Shown here: positions 1 to 7,411 of the stretch, piece after piece
How positions within the stretch are numbered: position 1 is the first letter of the stretch
Layout of the letters: each line of letters begins with the position of its first letter
Source: JAGXSE01 sp040757295
Lineage (GTDB): Bacteria > Bacillota > PH28-bin88
DNA length: 64,000 nt
Assembly (NCBI GenBank): GCA_040757295.1
Contig: JBFLXH010000001.1
Span: 62,001 to 126,000, forward strand
Direction: 5' to 3'
Position numbers and translations under genes: made by a program
The notes under the pieces: model-generated
What the model saw: only the letters and a program-made list of their open reading frames with translations
The model's database searches: none
What the model was told of the DNA's origin: nothing

Positions 1-1047
1 CGGCTCCTCAGCAAGGGAAATTTCAAAAGCCTTTGCCAGAGGCTGCATGTGGGGGTCAAACATCACCCGCACTGTTGGACGATGAGTCATTCTCTTGGGA
101 GTATTGATCACCACGCCGGTATGACCATTGTTCAGCTTTACGAGAGTTCCAACCGGGTATAAGGCTACGTTGGAAAGAAAGGCCTGAATTAACTCGTAAT
201 CAAACAGATAGTTGCCTGAGCCGGCAAGCATTTCAAAAGCCTCATAGGGCTGATAAGCCTTTCTATATACTCTGTCCGCCGTTAAGGCATCATAAACATC
301 TACCATCCCCACAATCTTAGAGAACTCGTGAATACCTTCTATGGTCAATCCATTAGGATAACCGGTGCCGTTATACTTCTCATGATGCTGGTAAGCCACA
401 AGCGCCGATAGATGGTTAATATCTCGTTGAGATTTCAGGATTTCATAACCATATACAGAATGCTGCTTTATTTCTTCAAACTCTTCTGGAGTTAAGGCAG
501 TGGGCTTGTTTAAAATGGCGCTGGGCACCCGGACCTTGCCAATGTCATGCAAAAGGGCGCCAACTCCCAGCAGTTCCAAGTCTCCTTTGGAGTAATTTAC
601 CGATATGGCTGTCAGCAGGCTTAGAACGCAAACATTCACTGAATGGCAAAAGGTATAGTCATCCACGGTACGGATATCTGTCAGGTTGACTACCACATCC
701 TTGTTTACCAGCAGGCTGTTTACTATATCAGTAACTAATCTCTTTACTTTTTCCTGATCAATGACTGGATTTACTTCGCCACCCGTACGGGATAACACAG
801 ACAGCTGTTGTTTAACGACTTTAATGGCAGACACCCTAACCTTTTCCGGGATTACATCATCCACTTCCACCTCTGGCATGAGCAAGTCTTCCACATAGAT
901 CGAGGAAACCCCTAAATTCTTGAGATGGGCAATATAAGAAGGTTTAAGCTCCTTGCCGCTGTTAATTAGGAGCATGCCATCAGCGGTATAAACTGAGCGG
1001 GCTACAATCATACCCGGCTGCAGAAACTCCACAGGCAGCCTGCGCAA
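1..1047 (-). CDS. HD-GYP domain signalling protein, C-terminus beyond window edge
   Basis: Probable cyclic-di-GMP phosphodiesterase of the HD-GYP class, acting in the cytoplasm. 349 residues are visible and the frame is still open at base 1, so the C-terminus is missing. An N-terminal segment of roughly 110 residues is followed by the HD-GYP core: HDIGKVRVP supplies the HD metal pair, then come HHEKYNGTGYP (the HHExxxGxGYP signature) and VDVYDALTADR. No transmembrane segment or receiver domain is seen in the visible part. The start is TTG at 1047, chosen because AAGGAGGG lies about 7 bases upstream. Activity on c-di-GMP is known for the family and inferred here. Confidence 0.85.
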   Translation of the reverse strand, partial: MRRLPVEFLQPGMIVARSVYTADGMLLINSGKELKPSYIAHLKNLGVSSIYVEDLLMPEVEVDDVIPEKVRVSAIKVVKQQLSVLSRTGGEVNPVIDQEKVKRLVTDIVNSLLVNKDVVVNLTDIRTVDDYTFCHSVNVCVLSLLTAISVNYSKGDLELLGVGALLHDIGKVRVPSAILNKPTALTPEEFEEIKQHSVYGYEILKSQRDINHLSALVAYQHHEKYNGTGYPNGLTIEGIHEFSKIVGMVDVYDALTADRVYRKAYQPYEAFEMLAGSGNYLFDYELIQAFLSNVALYPVGTLVKLNNGHTGVVINTPKRMTHRPTVRVMFDPHMQPLAKAFEISLAEEP

Positions 1048-1127
1048 GGCCTATCCCTCCTTAAAACTTTATCGCGGTTTACTTCTACATACCAGTTATT
1101 TCTCCTGTCATAAAATGAAAATTTATG

Positions 1128-1160
1128 CAAAAAATTAAGGCCCCAGGGATAACCCTGGGG
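1128..1160 (-). terminator. Rho-independent terminator of the ferredoxin gene
   Basis: Perfect 8-bp stem (CCCCAGGG / CCCTGGGG) with an ATAA loop at 1141-1160. On the minus strand it is followed by CCTTAATTTTTT, a T-rich tail. It sits just after the ferredoxin stop codon. Confidence 0.8.
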
Positions 1161-1181
1161 ACCCTTGCTGATCCGTTTAAA

Positions 1182-1397
1182 CTAGGAAGCTGCAGTTACC
1201 GGCTGCCTTTCCACGGCTGCCACCGGGCAGGCATTAAAACAGCGGGCACACCGGATGCATTTATTAAGGTCAATTGCATAATGAAGGTTATCAAAAACTT
1301 CAATCGCGGCATCCCGGCACTCCAACACGCAAGTCGCACAGTTCATACACTTTTCACCAACAATTACATAGTTCCACTTATAACTTTTAGGCGGCAC
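1182..1397 (-). CDS. small ferredoxin with two [4Fe-4S] clusters
   Basis: Soluble electron carrier of 71 residues. Two complete CxxCxxCxxxC cluster motifs are visible (CMNCATCVLEC and CIRCARCFNACP), the arrangement of 2[4Fe-4S] ferredoxins. A GTG start at 1397 is preferred because GGGGGAGGGG lies 5-8 bases before it; a TTG at 1415 is in frame but overlaps that ribosome site. The gene is monocistronic with its own terminator, and no partner oxidoreductase lies beside it, so its redox partner cannot be named. Confidence 0.85.
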   Translation of the reverse strand: MPPKSYKWNYVIVGEKCMNCATCVLECRDAAIEVFDNLHYAIDLNKCIRCARCFNACPVAAVERQPVTAAS

Positions 1398-1522
1398 AAA
1401 AATCCCCTCCCCCAATTATTCTAAAAGAATCTTTCGACAAGAGAGAAACGGAATCCTCCTGCAATGAGCCATAGCCTTTGCAGGCGCCTGATTTTTAAGA
1501 TATGTCTCCTTAACTTTTTGAT

Positions 1523-1552
1523 TTGACCGCCAATGTCAGGTAATAATATAGC
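1523..1552 (+). promoter_or_regulatory. possible sigma-A promoter of the DNA ligase gene
   Basis: TTGACC at 1523-1528 and TATAGC at 1547-1552 with an 18-base spacer, about 50 bases before the ligase ribosome site. The -10 matches only 4 of 6 consensus bases, so this is tentative. Confidence 0.35.
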
Positions 1553-1609
1553 TTATGAGTTGACAGATTGATTTTTTTCATTATTTCTTGCTTCTATTTG
1601 GAGGTAAAA

Positions 1610-2551
1610 ATGCAGTACCAACCCGTAATTCCCTTGGAACCAATCAACGCGGAAAGGATACCGGAAGGAAAGGAATGGGTGGCCCAAATCAAATGGGATG
1701 GAGTGAGGGTATTGACCTATTTCGACGGCTTAGCAGTGCGGCTCTTCAACCGGAAAAAGAATGAACGGACTATGCAGTATCCTGAACTTACTGATATTCA
1801 GCGATACTGCTACTCCTCTTGCGTTATCCTTGATGGGGAAGTAATCGCCTTGCTTAATGGCAAGCCTTCCTTTCAAGAAGTAATGCGGCGAGATGGAATC
1901 CGGAAATCTGACAAGGTGAAACTGGCCCAAAAACAAACTCCAATCACTTACATGATCTTTGACCTCTTGTATTACAACGGAGAGTGGGTTACTGGCCAAC
2001 CACTCCGAAGAAGACAGGATATTTTAAATAAAATAATTATCCCACAGGACCATGTTCAGCTAGTGGATAACTTTTATGAGGCAGCCAGCCTGTTCAAAGT
2101 GGTCAAAATAGAAGGCCTGGAAGGGATTGTCTGCAAGGACTTAAACAGCCAATACCTTATAAACGGAAAGGATAAACGCTGGCAAAAAATAAAAAACTAC
2201 CGGGATCTAATCGCGGTTATCGGCGGGATCACCCTGCGAAACGGAGTCGCCAATTCAGTGTTGCTTGGTTTATACGACCAACAGGGCCGCTTATGGTACA
2301 TCGGACACGCTGGCACCGGCAAGCTAACCCATGCAGATTGGCTCAACTTTACAAATAGAGTTAGGCCTTTTATCATCAGCCAAAGGCCTTTTACCAACAA
2401 GCCCGCTAGAATAAATGAGGCTCTGTGGGTCACACCCTGCGTTACTGCAAAGGTAAGATTTGCCGAGTGGACCTCAAGCCATACCTTGCGGCAGCCCAGT
2501 ATCCAGGCTTTTGTCCAGGTTCCGCCGGAAGATTGTACCTTCACGGAATAG
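1610..2551 (+). CDS. ATP-dependent DNA ligase, LigD/LigC-type ligase domain
   Basis: 313-residue stand-alone ATP-dependent DNA ligase. The nucleotidyltransferase motifs are in order: KWDGVR with the adenylated lysine (motif I), LDGEVIAL (III), MIFDLLYYNG (IIIa), EGLEGIVCKD (IV) and RWQKIKNYRD (V), followed by an OB-fold region ending near the stop. Such bacterial ligases often act in end-joining with Ku, but neither Ku nor the LigD polymerase and phosphoesterase modules are encoded nearby. ATG at 1610 is preferred since GGAGGTAAAA precedes it directly. The gene ends in its own strong terminator. Confidence 0.9.
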   Translation: MQYQPVIPLEPINAERIPEGKEWVAQIKWDGVRVLTYFDGLAVRLFNRKKNERTMQYPELTDIQRYCYSSCVILDGEVIALLNGKPSFQEVMRRDGIRKSDKVKLAQKQTPITYMIFDLLYYNGEWVTGQPLRRRQDILNKIIIPQDHVQLVDNFYEAASLFKVVKIEGLEGIVCKDLNSQYLINGKDKRWQKIKNYRDLIAVIGGITLRNGVANSVLLGLYDQQGRLWYIGHAGTGKLTHADWLNFTNRVRPFIISQRPFTNKPARINEALWVTPCVTAKVRFAEWTSSHTLRQPSIQAFVQVPPEDCTFTE

Positions 2552-2591
2552 CAGCTTGTCGAAAAGCCTTCGGATAAAACCCTTATATGGC

Positions 2592-2632
2592 AAGGTGCCG
2601 GGCAACCCGGCACCTTAAGGACTAGTCTTTTT
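2592..2632 (+). terminator. Rho-independent terminator of the ligase gene
   Basis: 11-bp perfect stem AAGGTGCCGGG / CCCGGCACCTT with a CAA loop at 2592-2616, followed 11 bases later by TTTTT. Confidence 0.75.
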
Positions 2633-2656
2633 CCCTTAATTCCCGCGCCTTTGATG

Positions 2657-2902
2657 TCAGCATTTATCGTATTTGAATTTATCGCTGTAAAAGTCTTTGT
2701 CACCGGTTCCATTAGAATAGACCTGCTTTGGTACATAAGGGGTTATTCCGTTTTTTACGCATTTCTTCAGGTCCTCGGCTTTGTAGTAACCCTTATCGGC
2801 TAATGCTTCAAATTTTTTTCCTCCAAAGATTTTTTTGGACCTGAGCGCCATGTTATCAAGTTCGCCTAAGTCGTTTAGTTTATCACATATGGCTACCCGC
2901 TC
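2657..2902 (-). pseudogene. IS1182-like transposase remnant
   Basis: About 80 residues of a DDE transposase, with segments such as LDNMALRSKKIFG, ALADKGYYKAEDL and NGITPYVPKQ that resemble the central region of IS1182-family enzymes. The recognisable frame runs from about 2902, just after an upstream TGA, to the stop at 2657. There is no start codon with a ribosome site, and the N-terminal and C-terminal parts of the transposase are absent. A repeat block abuts its 5' side. It is a decayed fragment. Confidence 0.7.
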
Positions 2903-2913
2903 TCAAGCCTAGC

Positions 2914-3031
2914 TGGTGTCAAGGGGACGGGGTTGCTGACACTATGCACTATGTCAATAACCCCGTCCCCTTGACACCCCCTATGCACTATGTCAATAAC
3001 CCCGTCCCCTTGACACCCCGCTTGACACCCC
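2914..3031. repeat. CCGTCCCC-type repeat block: 39-bp tandem repeat plus an inverted copy
   Basis: A 39-bp unit beginning CTATGCACTATGTCAATAAC is perfectly duplicated at 2942-2980 and 2981-3019, followed by a truncated CTTGACACCCC. An inverted copy of the GGTGTCAAGGGGACGGGGTT part lies at 2914-2933, so the block can fold into a long hairpin. A related element with the same CCGTCCCC core lies near 25106. It looks like a dispersed non-coding repeat family. Confidence 0.8.
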
Positions 3032-3045
3032 ACCTAGGAATGAAG

Positions 3046-4116
3046 CTAGAGGGGGTACCGGTGGAACCTGGCTGTACGCACCATAGCCTGCATGTTTTCT
3101 TCCGGGGCATAGGGCGGTACTTCGCAGCCCGAGCCCAGGATTAGCCCTCCGCCCTTGCCTGCAGCCGCTATTACCGCAGCGGATGCCCTTTCAACATCGG
3201 CAGGGGTACCCTGGAGCAGGACCTCCGTAGGATTTAGATTACCAAGAAGGCAGGCCCGGTGGCCTATTCTTTGCTTGGCGTAGGCCATATCAACCTTGAA
3301 GTCTAATTCCACGATATGGGCGCCGGTGTCGGCATAGAGGTCCAGCACCTTGGTGGCATTTCCACAGATATGCAAAATAGTGTAGCCGCCGTATTTTTTA
3401 CAAGTGTCCCGCATTTCGTCACAAAAGCGTTTTTCATAGGGGAAGGCCCAGCTTTCATACATGGCCGGAGAAATCATATCAATAGAAGCCAGGGAATCTC
3501 CGCACTGCACCAAGTGAGCGCCGGCTTCCAACTGGGCCTTGCAAAAGGCAATCAGGGCATCGGTGGTCAGGTCCATGAGGGTACGCAACGCCTTGTAGTC
3601 TTCCCCGTCGGGTTCATGCTGGGCCATAGCCAGCTGGATCAGGAACTCCTGGGTACCCATCAAGTGGGAAGCCAAGGAAAAGGGCCCGGTACCGCAGCCC
3701 CGGACAGCTACCCGGTCACCAACTGCCTTAGACAGCCTGGAAATGGCGTCAAGGTAAACTGGCATGCGACCGTCTATCCAGGGATTGGGCACTTTTAATT
3801 TATAAACATCTTTTAGCTCATTGACCACGGGTTTTTTTAATGTGGGAGTAGAGTTGGCCCGAATTTCCGTTTCAATGCCAAATCCCTCGGCAATATAATA
3901 GTTGTCAGACTGAGCCACCACCACATCCTGGCCGTATTTTCTCCAGGCCGCCAGCTGAGCTTCTGCCATAATTTCCCCATTTGTACAGTACCTGTCTATG
4001 GGTACGCCTGCGACTTGGGCGCCATGATTTCCCATGTAGGGGGCTACAGGCACCACATCTGGCTCTTTCAGATCCACAGCCCGCCTAATCCGCTCTAAAG
4101 AAGTCAATTCCGCCAT
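3046..4116 (-). CDS. uroporphyrinogen decarboxylase / MtaA-family methyltransferase-like protein
   Basis: 356-residue TIM-barrel protein of the UroD/MtaA superfamily, which in anaerobes mostly act as zinc-dependent methyltransferases moving methyl groups between corrinoid proteins and thiol or folate acceptors. HICGN (His-x-Cys) and a later Cys in GSGCEVPPYAP match the zinc ligand pattern of MtaA-type enzymes rather than true haem-pathway UroD. ATG at 4116 is preferred because GGAGGAGG lies 5 bases upstream; an in-frame TTG at 4131 overlaps that site. It is the last gene of the long minus-strand operon. No corrinoid protein is adjacent, so the substrate is unknown. Confidence 0.75.
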   Translation of the reverse strand: MAELTSLERIRRAVDLKEPDVVPVAPYMGNHGAQVAGVPIDRYCTNGEIMAEAQLAAWRKYGQDVVVAQSDNYYIAEGFGIETEIRANSTPTLKKPVVNELKDVYKLKVPNPWIDGRMPVYLDAISRLSKAVGDRVAVRGCGTGPFSLASHLMGTQEFLIQLAMAQHEPDGEDYKALRTLMDLTTDALIAFCKAQLEAGAHLVQCGDSLASIDMISPAMYESWAFPYEKRFCDEMRDTCKKYGGYTILHICGNATKVLDLYADTGAHIVELDFKVDMAYAKQRIGHRACLLGNLNPTEVLLQGTPADVERASAAVIAAAGKGGGLILGSGCEVPPYAPEENMQAMVRTARFHRYPL

Positions 4117-4151
4117 GTTATCCTCCTCCAAAAAAATCTTGAATGATCAGG

Positions 4152-4391
4152 TTAGCCCCCGTCTAATGGCCGGAAGACCGCCAACCGGTCACCGTTAACC
4201 AGCGCTCTGTCGGTTGAGGTGGAAATCCCGTTAACTACAACCAATAGGTCCTGACCAGTTGGGATGTTCAGCTGGGACAGCAGTTGGGCTATAGTAATGC
4301 CTTCTTCCCCGGTATAGTAGAAGGAAGACTTGCCAGGAGCCGGTGCATATTTTTGCAGGTCAGCGTACAACTGGACTTGCACAACTACCAT
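4152..4391 (-). CDS. MoaD/ThiS-family ubiquitin-like sulfur carrier
   Basis: 79-residue beta-grasp protein ending in the Gly-Gly tail (RPLDGG) needed for adenylation and thiocarboxylation, so it probably carries sulfur for molybdenum or tungsten pterin synthesis. The remnant of an aldehyde:ferredoxin oxidoreductase gene lies immediately upstream, and MoaD-like genes commonly accompany such tungsten enzymes. The present gene therefore probably outlived its partner. AGGAAG precedes the ATG start. Thiamin or other sulfur-carrier roles cannot be excluded. Confidence 0.75.
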   Translation of the reverse strand: MVVVQVQLYADLQKYAPAPGKSSFYYTGEEGITIAQLLSQLNIPTGQDLLVVVNGISTSTDRALVNGDRLAVFRPLDGG

Positions 4392-4409
4392 AAGACCACT
4401 TCCTTTAAT

Positions 4410-4494
4410 CTACCAATACTTCTTCCAGACCTCTTCTGGAACATCAAAAGTCATAGGTCAAGCCACTCATGTTAACTCGCAGAATCTTTTCCAT
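4410..4494 (-). pseudogene. aldehyde:ferredoxin oxidoreductase N-terminal stub, frameshifted and deleted
   Basis: A good ribosome site (AGGAGGTGAG) and ATG at 4494 open a frame reading MEKILRVNMSGLTYDF and stop; shifting one base at the TTTT run continues it as DVPEEVWKKYW and stop at 4410. This matches the start of tungsten aldehyde:ferredoxin oxidoreductases, where a GGRG segment would follow. The remaining roughly 570 residues are gone and the MoaD-like gene follows directly. It is therefore an internally deleted remnant that kept its translation start. Confidence 0.6.
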
Positions 4495-4518
4495 CTTTTC
4501 TCACCTCCTATGCCAACC

Positions 4519-5265
4519 CTAATCCATCAACAAGCCTCCGTTAATGTCTAGGGTCTCACCGGTAATAAAAGTGGCCGCAGGGGAACACAGGAAAAGGATA
4601 GCCTCCGCCACTTCCTCTGCTGTGCCCATCCGGCCTAGGGGAATGGAATTGGTCACCGCCACCTTGGTAGCTTCCGGCCAGTCCACTGTCATGTCAGTAG
4701 CAATAGGTCCTGGTGCCACTGCATTGACCCGGATGCCATAAGGGGCCCCAAATTTGGCCATAGACATGGTGAGGCACATTACTCCTGCTTTGGAAGCCGC
4801 ATAATGAGCCCCCACCGCTAAGCCTCCCACTTTCCCGGCAACGGAAGCAATATTCACAATGCTGCCAGATCTGGCTTCCATCATCATTTTCATGGCGGCT
4901 TGAGAACAAAGGAATGTCCCTTTCAGGTTTACATCCAGCATCCGGTCCCATGCCGCTTCCGATAATTCAATAAAAGGAACAATTTCACAGATACCGGCAC
5001 AGTTGACCAGAATATCCATCCTGCCATAAGTCTCTTTTACCCGGGCAGCCATTTCTGCCACTTCCGCAGAATTGGCCACATTCACTTTTATGGCCAGGTG
5101 ATTATCCCCATACTGGACGATTTCCTCAACAGTCTTCCGGGCTAAGCCCAAATCCAGGTCAGCCACAACCACTTGGGCTCCTTCCCTGGCAAACAACAGG
5201 GCTACAGCCTTGCCGATGCCCTTGCCTCCTCCGGTAATCACCGCTACCTTTTCTTTAAGTTTCAT
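4519..5265 (-). CDS. short-chain dehydrogenase/reductase, FabG/butanediol-dehydrogenase type
   Basis: 248-residue classical SDR: TGGGKGIG (NAD(P) binding), NCAG, catalytic Ser in IVNIASVAG and YAASK with the Tyr-Lys pair, ending in DINGG. The family reduces or oxidises secondary alcohols and 3-oxoacyl groups. Its place behind a 2-oxoacid/acetoin dehydrogenase complex suggests acetoin/diacetyl or butanediol interconversion, but this is inferred from context only; a 3-oxoacyl-ACP reductase role is equally compatible with sequence. Confidence 0.85.
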   Translation of the reverse strand: MKLKEKVAVITGGGKGIGKAVALLFAREGAQVVVADLDLGLARKTVEEIVQYGDNHLAIKVNVANSAEVAEMAARVKETYGRMDILVNCAGICEIVPFIELSEAAWDRMLDVNLKGTFLCSQAAMKMMMEARSGSIVNIASVAGKVGGLAVGAHYAASKAGVMCLTMSMAKFGAPYGIRVNAVAPGPIATDMTVDWPEATKVAVTNSIPLGRMGTAEEVAEAILFLCSPAATFITGETLDINGGLLMD

Positions 5266-5302
5266 TCCAATTCCACCTCACTTTTTTACTGTTCCTGCAA
5301 TC

Positions 5303-5947
5303 TCAGGGTAGGTTAAACAACTGGGCAAAATGGCGGACCACCCTTGCAGCTACACCGTTCCAATCAGGCCCTTGGGGCAAAAGCTCCGCCAGGGAAGTAA
5401 CCCGTTTATCCCGGATGCCGCAGGGGTGAATCAGGCCAAAATGACTTAAATCAGGGTCCACATTGAGGGCAAAACCGTGAAAGGTTACCCACTTTTTTAT
5501 CCCTATGCCGATGGCGGCTATTTTGGCGTCTGACACCCATACGCCAGTATAGCCTGGCGCCCGGTACCCGGCCAGGCCAAAATCGGCCAAAGTCCTGATC
5601 AAGACCTCTTCTAACCGGCGCAGGTAGTCCCCCACGTCTTTACCATGACGAGCCAGGTGCAGGATGGGATAACCCACCAGCTGCCCAGGCCCATGGTAGG
5701 TGACATCACCGCCCCTGTCAACGGAATAGACCTCAATGCCTGCCTGGGCAAGGACCTGGGGGTTGGCCAAGATGTTGCCCCTATCCCCCGCAGATCCGAT
5801 AGTCAACACAGGAGGGTGCTCGGTTAGAATAAGGGTATCGCCCCTTTCCCCCCGGGTTACTTCAGCTGCCAGCTCTTTTTGCAGCTGGTAAGCCTCCCGG
5901 TACCCCATCCGGCCGACCTCTATTAACCAGCCCCGCTCCAGCATCAT
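5303..5947 (-). CDS. lipB: LipB, lipoyl(octanoyl) transferase
   Basis: 214-residue octanoyltransferase that moves octanoyl from acyl-carrier protein to the lipoyl domain lysine. Visible landmarks are RGGDVTYHGPGQLVGYPI, the catalytic lysine in AKIAAIGIG and the catalytic cysteine in IHPCGI. The first of two consecutive ATGs is taken as start, with GGGGGAG 4-5 bases upstream. It lies 15 bases after the dihydrolipoyl dehydrogenase gene in the same operon, so it can lipoylate the E2 encoded just upstream. LipA is not in the window. Confidence 0.93.
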   Translation of the reverse strand: MMLERGWLIEVGRMGYREAYQLQKELAAEVTRGERGDTLILTEHPPVLTIGSAGDRGNILANPQVLAQAGIEVYSVDRGGDVTYHGPGQLVGYPILHLARHGKDVGDYLRRLEEVLIRTLADFGLAGYRAPGYTGVWVSDAKIAAIGIGIKKWVTFHGFALNVDPDLSHFGLIHPCGIRDKRVTSLAELLPQGPDWNGVAARVVRHFAQLFNLP

Positions 5948-5962
5948 GTTCTCCCCCGCGGT

Positions 5963-7393
5963 CTAAATATGGATGGCCTTACCCACTACTCCGTGAGCCG
6001 CTTCCATGATGGCCTCAGCCAGGGTTGGATGGGCGTGAATGGTATGGGCTATCTCTTCTGCCGTCAGTTCAGCCTGCATGGCCAGGGTTAGCTCAGCGAT
6101 CAGGTCAGTGGCCCTGGGGCCAACTATGTGGGCTCCCAGGATCTCCCCGAACTGCTCATCACAAACCAGTTTGACCATGCCCTCATTCTCACCCATGGCA
6201 ATAGCCTTGCCGTTGGCGCTGTAAGGGAACTTCCCGACCTTTACCTTTCTGCCCTGTTCTTTGGCTTCTTTTTCCGTCAGGCCTACCCCGGCAACCTCCG
6301 GGGAGGTGTAAATACAACCTGGAACAAACCTCAGGTCAACTTCCTGGCAGCTGCCCATGGCATTGACAGCCGCCACAATCCCCTGGGCAGCCGCCACATG
6401 AGCCAAGAGGATGCCGCCGGTTACATCTCCCACCGCATATACTCCCGGAGTATTAGTCTCCATTTTCCCATTCACCAGGATTTTTCCCTTATCGATCTTA
6501 ATGCTTGTGTTCTCTAGCCCCAGCCCTTGGGTATAGGGCTTTCGACCTGCTGCTACCAGCACCAGGGAAGCGGTAATTGATTGTTCTTGACCGTCCTTGG
6601 ACAGCTGCACCACTTTCTCGTCCTGACTCTCCCCATCACTAATACTGAGAATTCTGGCCCCAGTGATGCACTTAACTCCTTTTTTCATCAGGTTCTTTTC
6701 TAGCACTCCGACGACTTCCTCATCCATTGCAGGCAGGAGCCTTGGCATCATTTCCACTAAAGTAACCTTGCTGCCCAAAGTACTGAAGATCGAGGCGAAT
6801 TCCACTCCAATTGCACCGCCGCCGATTATCAAGAGGCTGGACGGGACTTCCTTCAGATCCAGGGCTTCATCGCTGGTGATCACCCGGCAACCGTCCGCTC
6901 CGGGAACTGGCAGGCGGGCAGGTTCCGAACCAGATGCAATAATTATTTTTACGGGCTCCAGGGTCTGCACCTGCCCATCAGCACAGGTCACTTCCACCCT
7001 TTTGTCGGCTGTAAACCGGGCCTTACCTTTAATTACATTTATCTTATTGGTAGACATCAGATATTCCACGCCTTTAACCAGCCGGGTAACCACCTGGTTT
7101 TTCCGGGCTATCATACGGGAAAAGTCTATCTTAAAACCGTCCACCATCACACCCATGGAAGCAGCCTTGCCCAAGCTGTCTACTAGCTCGGCGCTTTTTA
7201 ACAAGGCCTTGGTGGGGATGCAGCCCCGGTTTAAACAGGTACCCCCCAGCCTGTCTTGCTCTACCAGCGTTACTTGTGCTCCCAGCTGGGCAGCCTTCAC
7301 CGCAGCTACATAGCCTCCAACACCCCCGCCAATAACCAGGATGGGTCCATAATCTGCCATCGTGGCCCGCTGACAACCTACTCCAGTAGCCAA
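5963..7393 (-). CDS. lpdA: dihydrolipoyl dehydrogenase (E3)
   Basis: 476-residue FAD flavoprotein that reoxidises dihydrolipoamide with NAD+. It has the N-terminal FAD fold (ILVIGGGVGG), the redox disulfide GGTCLNRGCIPTK (Cys53 and Cys58), the NAD fold LLIIGGGAIGVEFASIF, the FAD motif GVYAVGDV and the C-terminal catalytic HAHPTLAE. TTG at 7393 follows AAAGGGGG by about 6 bases; ATG at 7360 is in frame but lacks a ribosome site. It is the dedicated E3 of the complex encoded upstream. Confidence 0.93.
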   Translation of the reverse strand: MATGVGCQRATMADYGPILVIGGGVGGYVAAVKAAQLGAQVTLVEQDRLGGTCLNRGCIPTKALLKSAELVDSLGKAASMGVMVDGFKIDFSRMIARKNQVVTRLVKGVEYLMSTNKINVIKGKARFTADKRVEVTCADGQVQTLEPVKIIIASGSEPARLPVPGADGCRVITSDEALDLKEVPSSLLIIGGGAIGVEFASIFSTLGSKVTLVEMMPRLLPAMDEEVVGVLEKNLMKKGVKCITGARILSISDGESQDEKVVQLSKDGQEQSITASLVLVAAGRKPYTQGLGLENTSIKIDKGKILVNGKMETNTPGVYAVGDVTGGILLAHVAAAQGIVAAVNAMGSCQEVDLRFVPGCIYTSPEVAGVGLTEKEAKEQGRKVKVGKFPYSANGKAIAMGENEGMVKLVCDEQFGEILGAHIVGPRATDLIAELTLAMQAELTAEEIAHTIHAHPTLAEAIMEAAHGVVGKAIHI

Positions 7394-7411
7394 TTTTATC
7401 CCCCTTTCCGA

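Noticed and set aside
4444..4494. 16-codon leader peptide before the MoaD-like gene
   Set aside because: The sequence continues after a one-base shift as an aldehyde:ferredoxin oxidoreductase N-terminus, which explains it better than a leader peptide.
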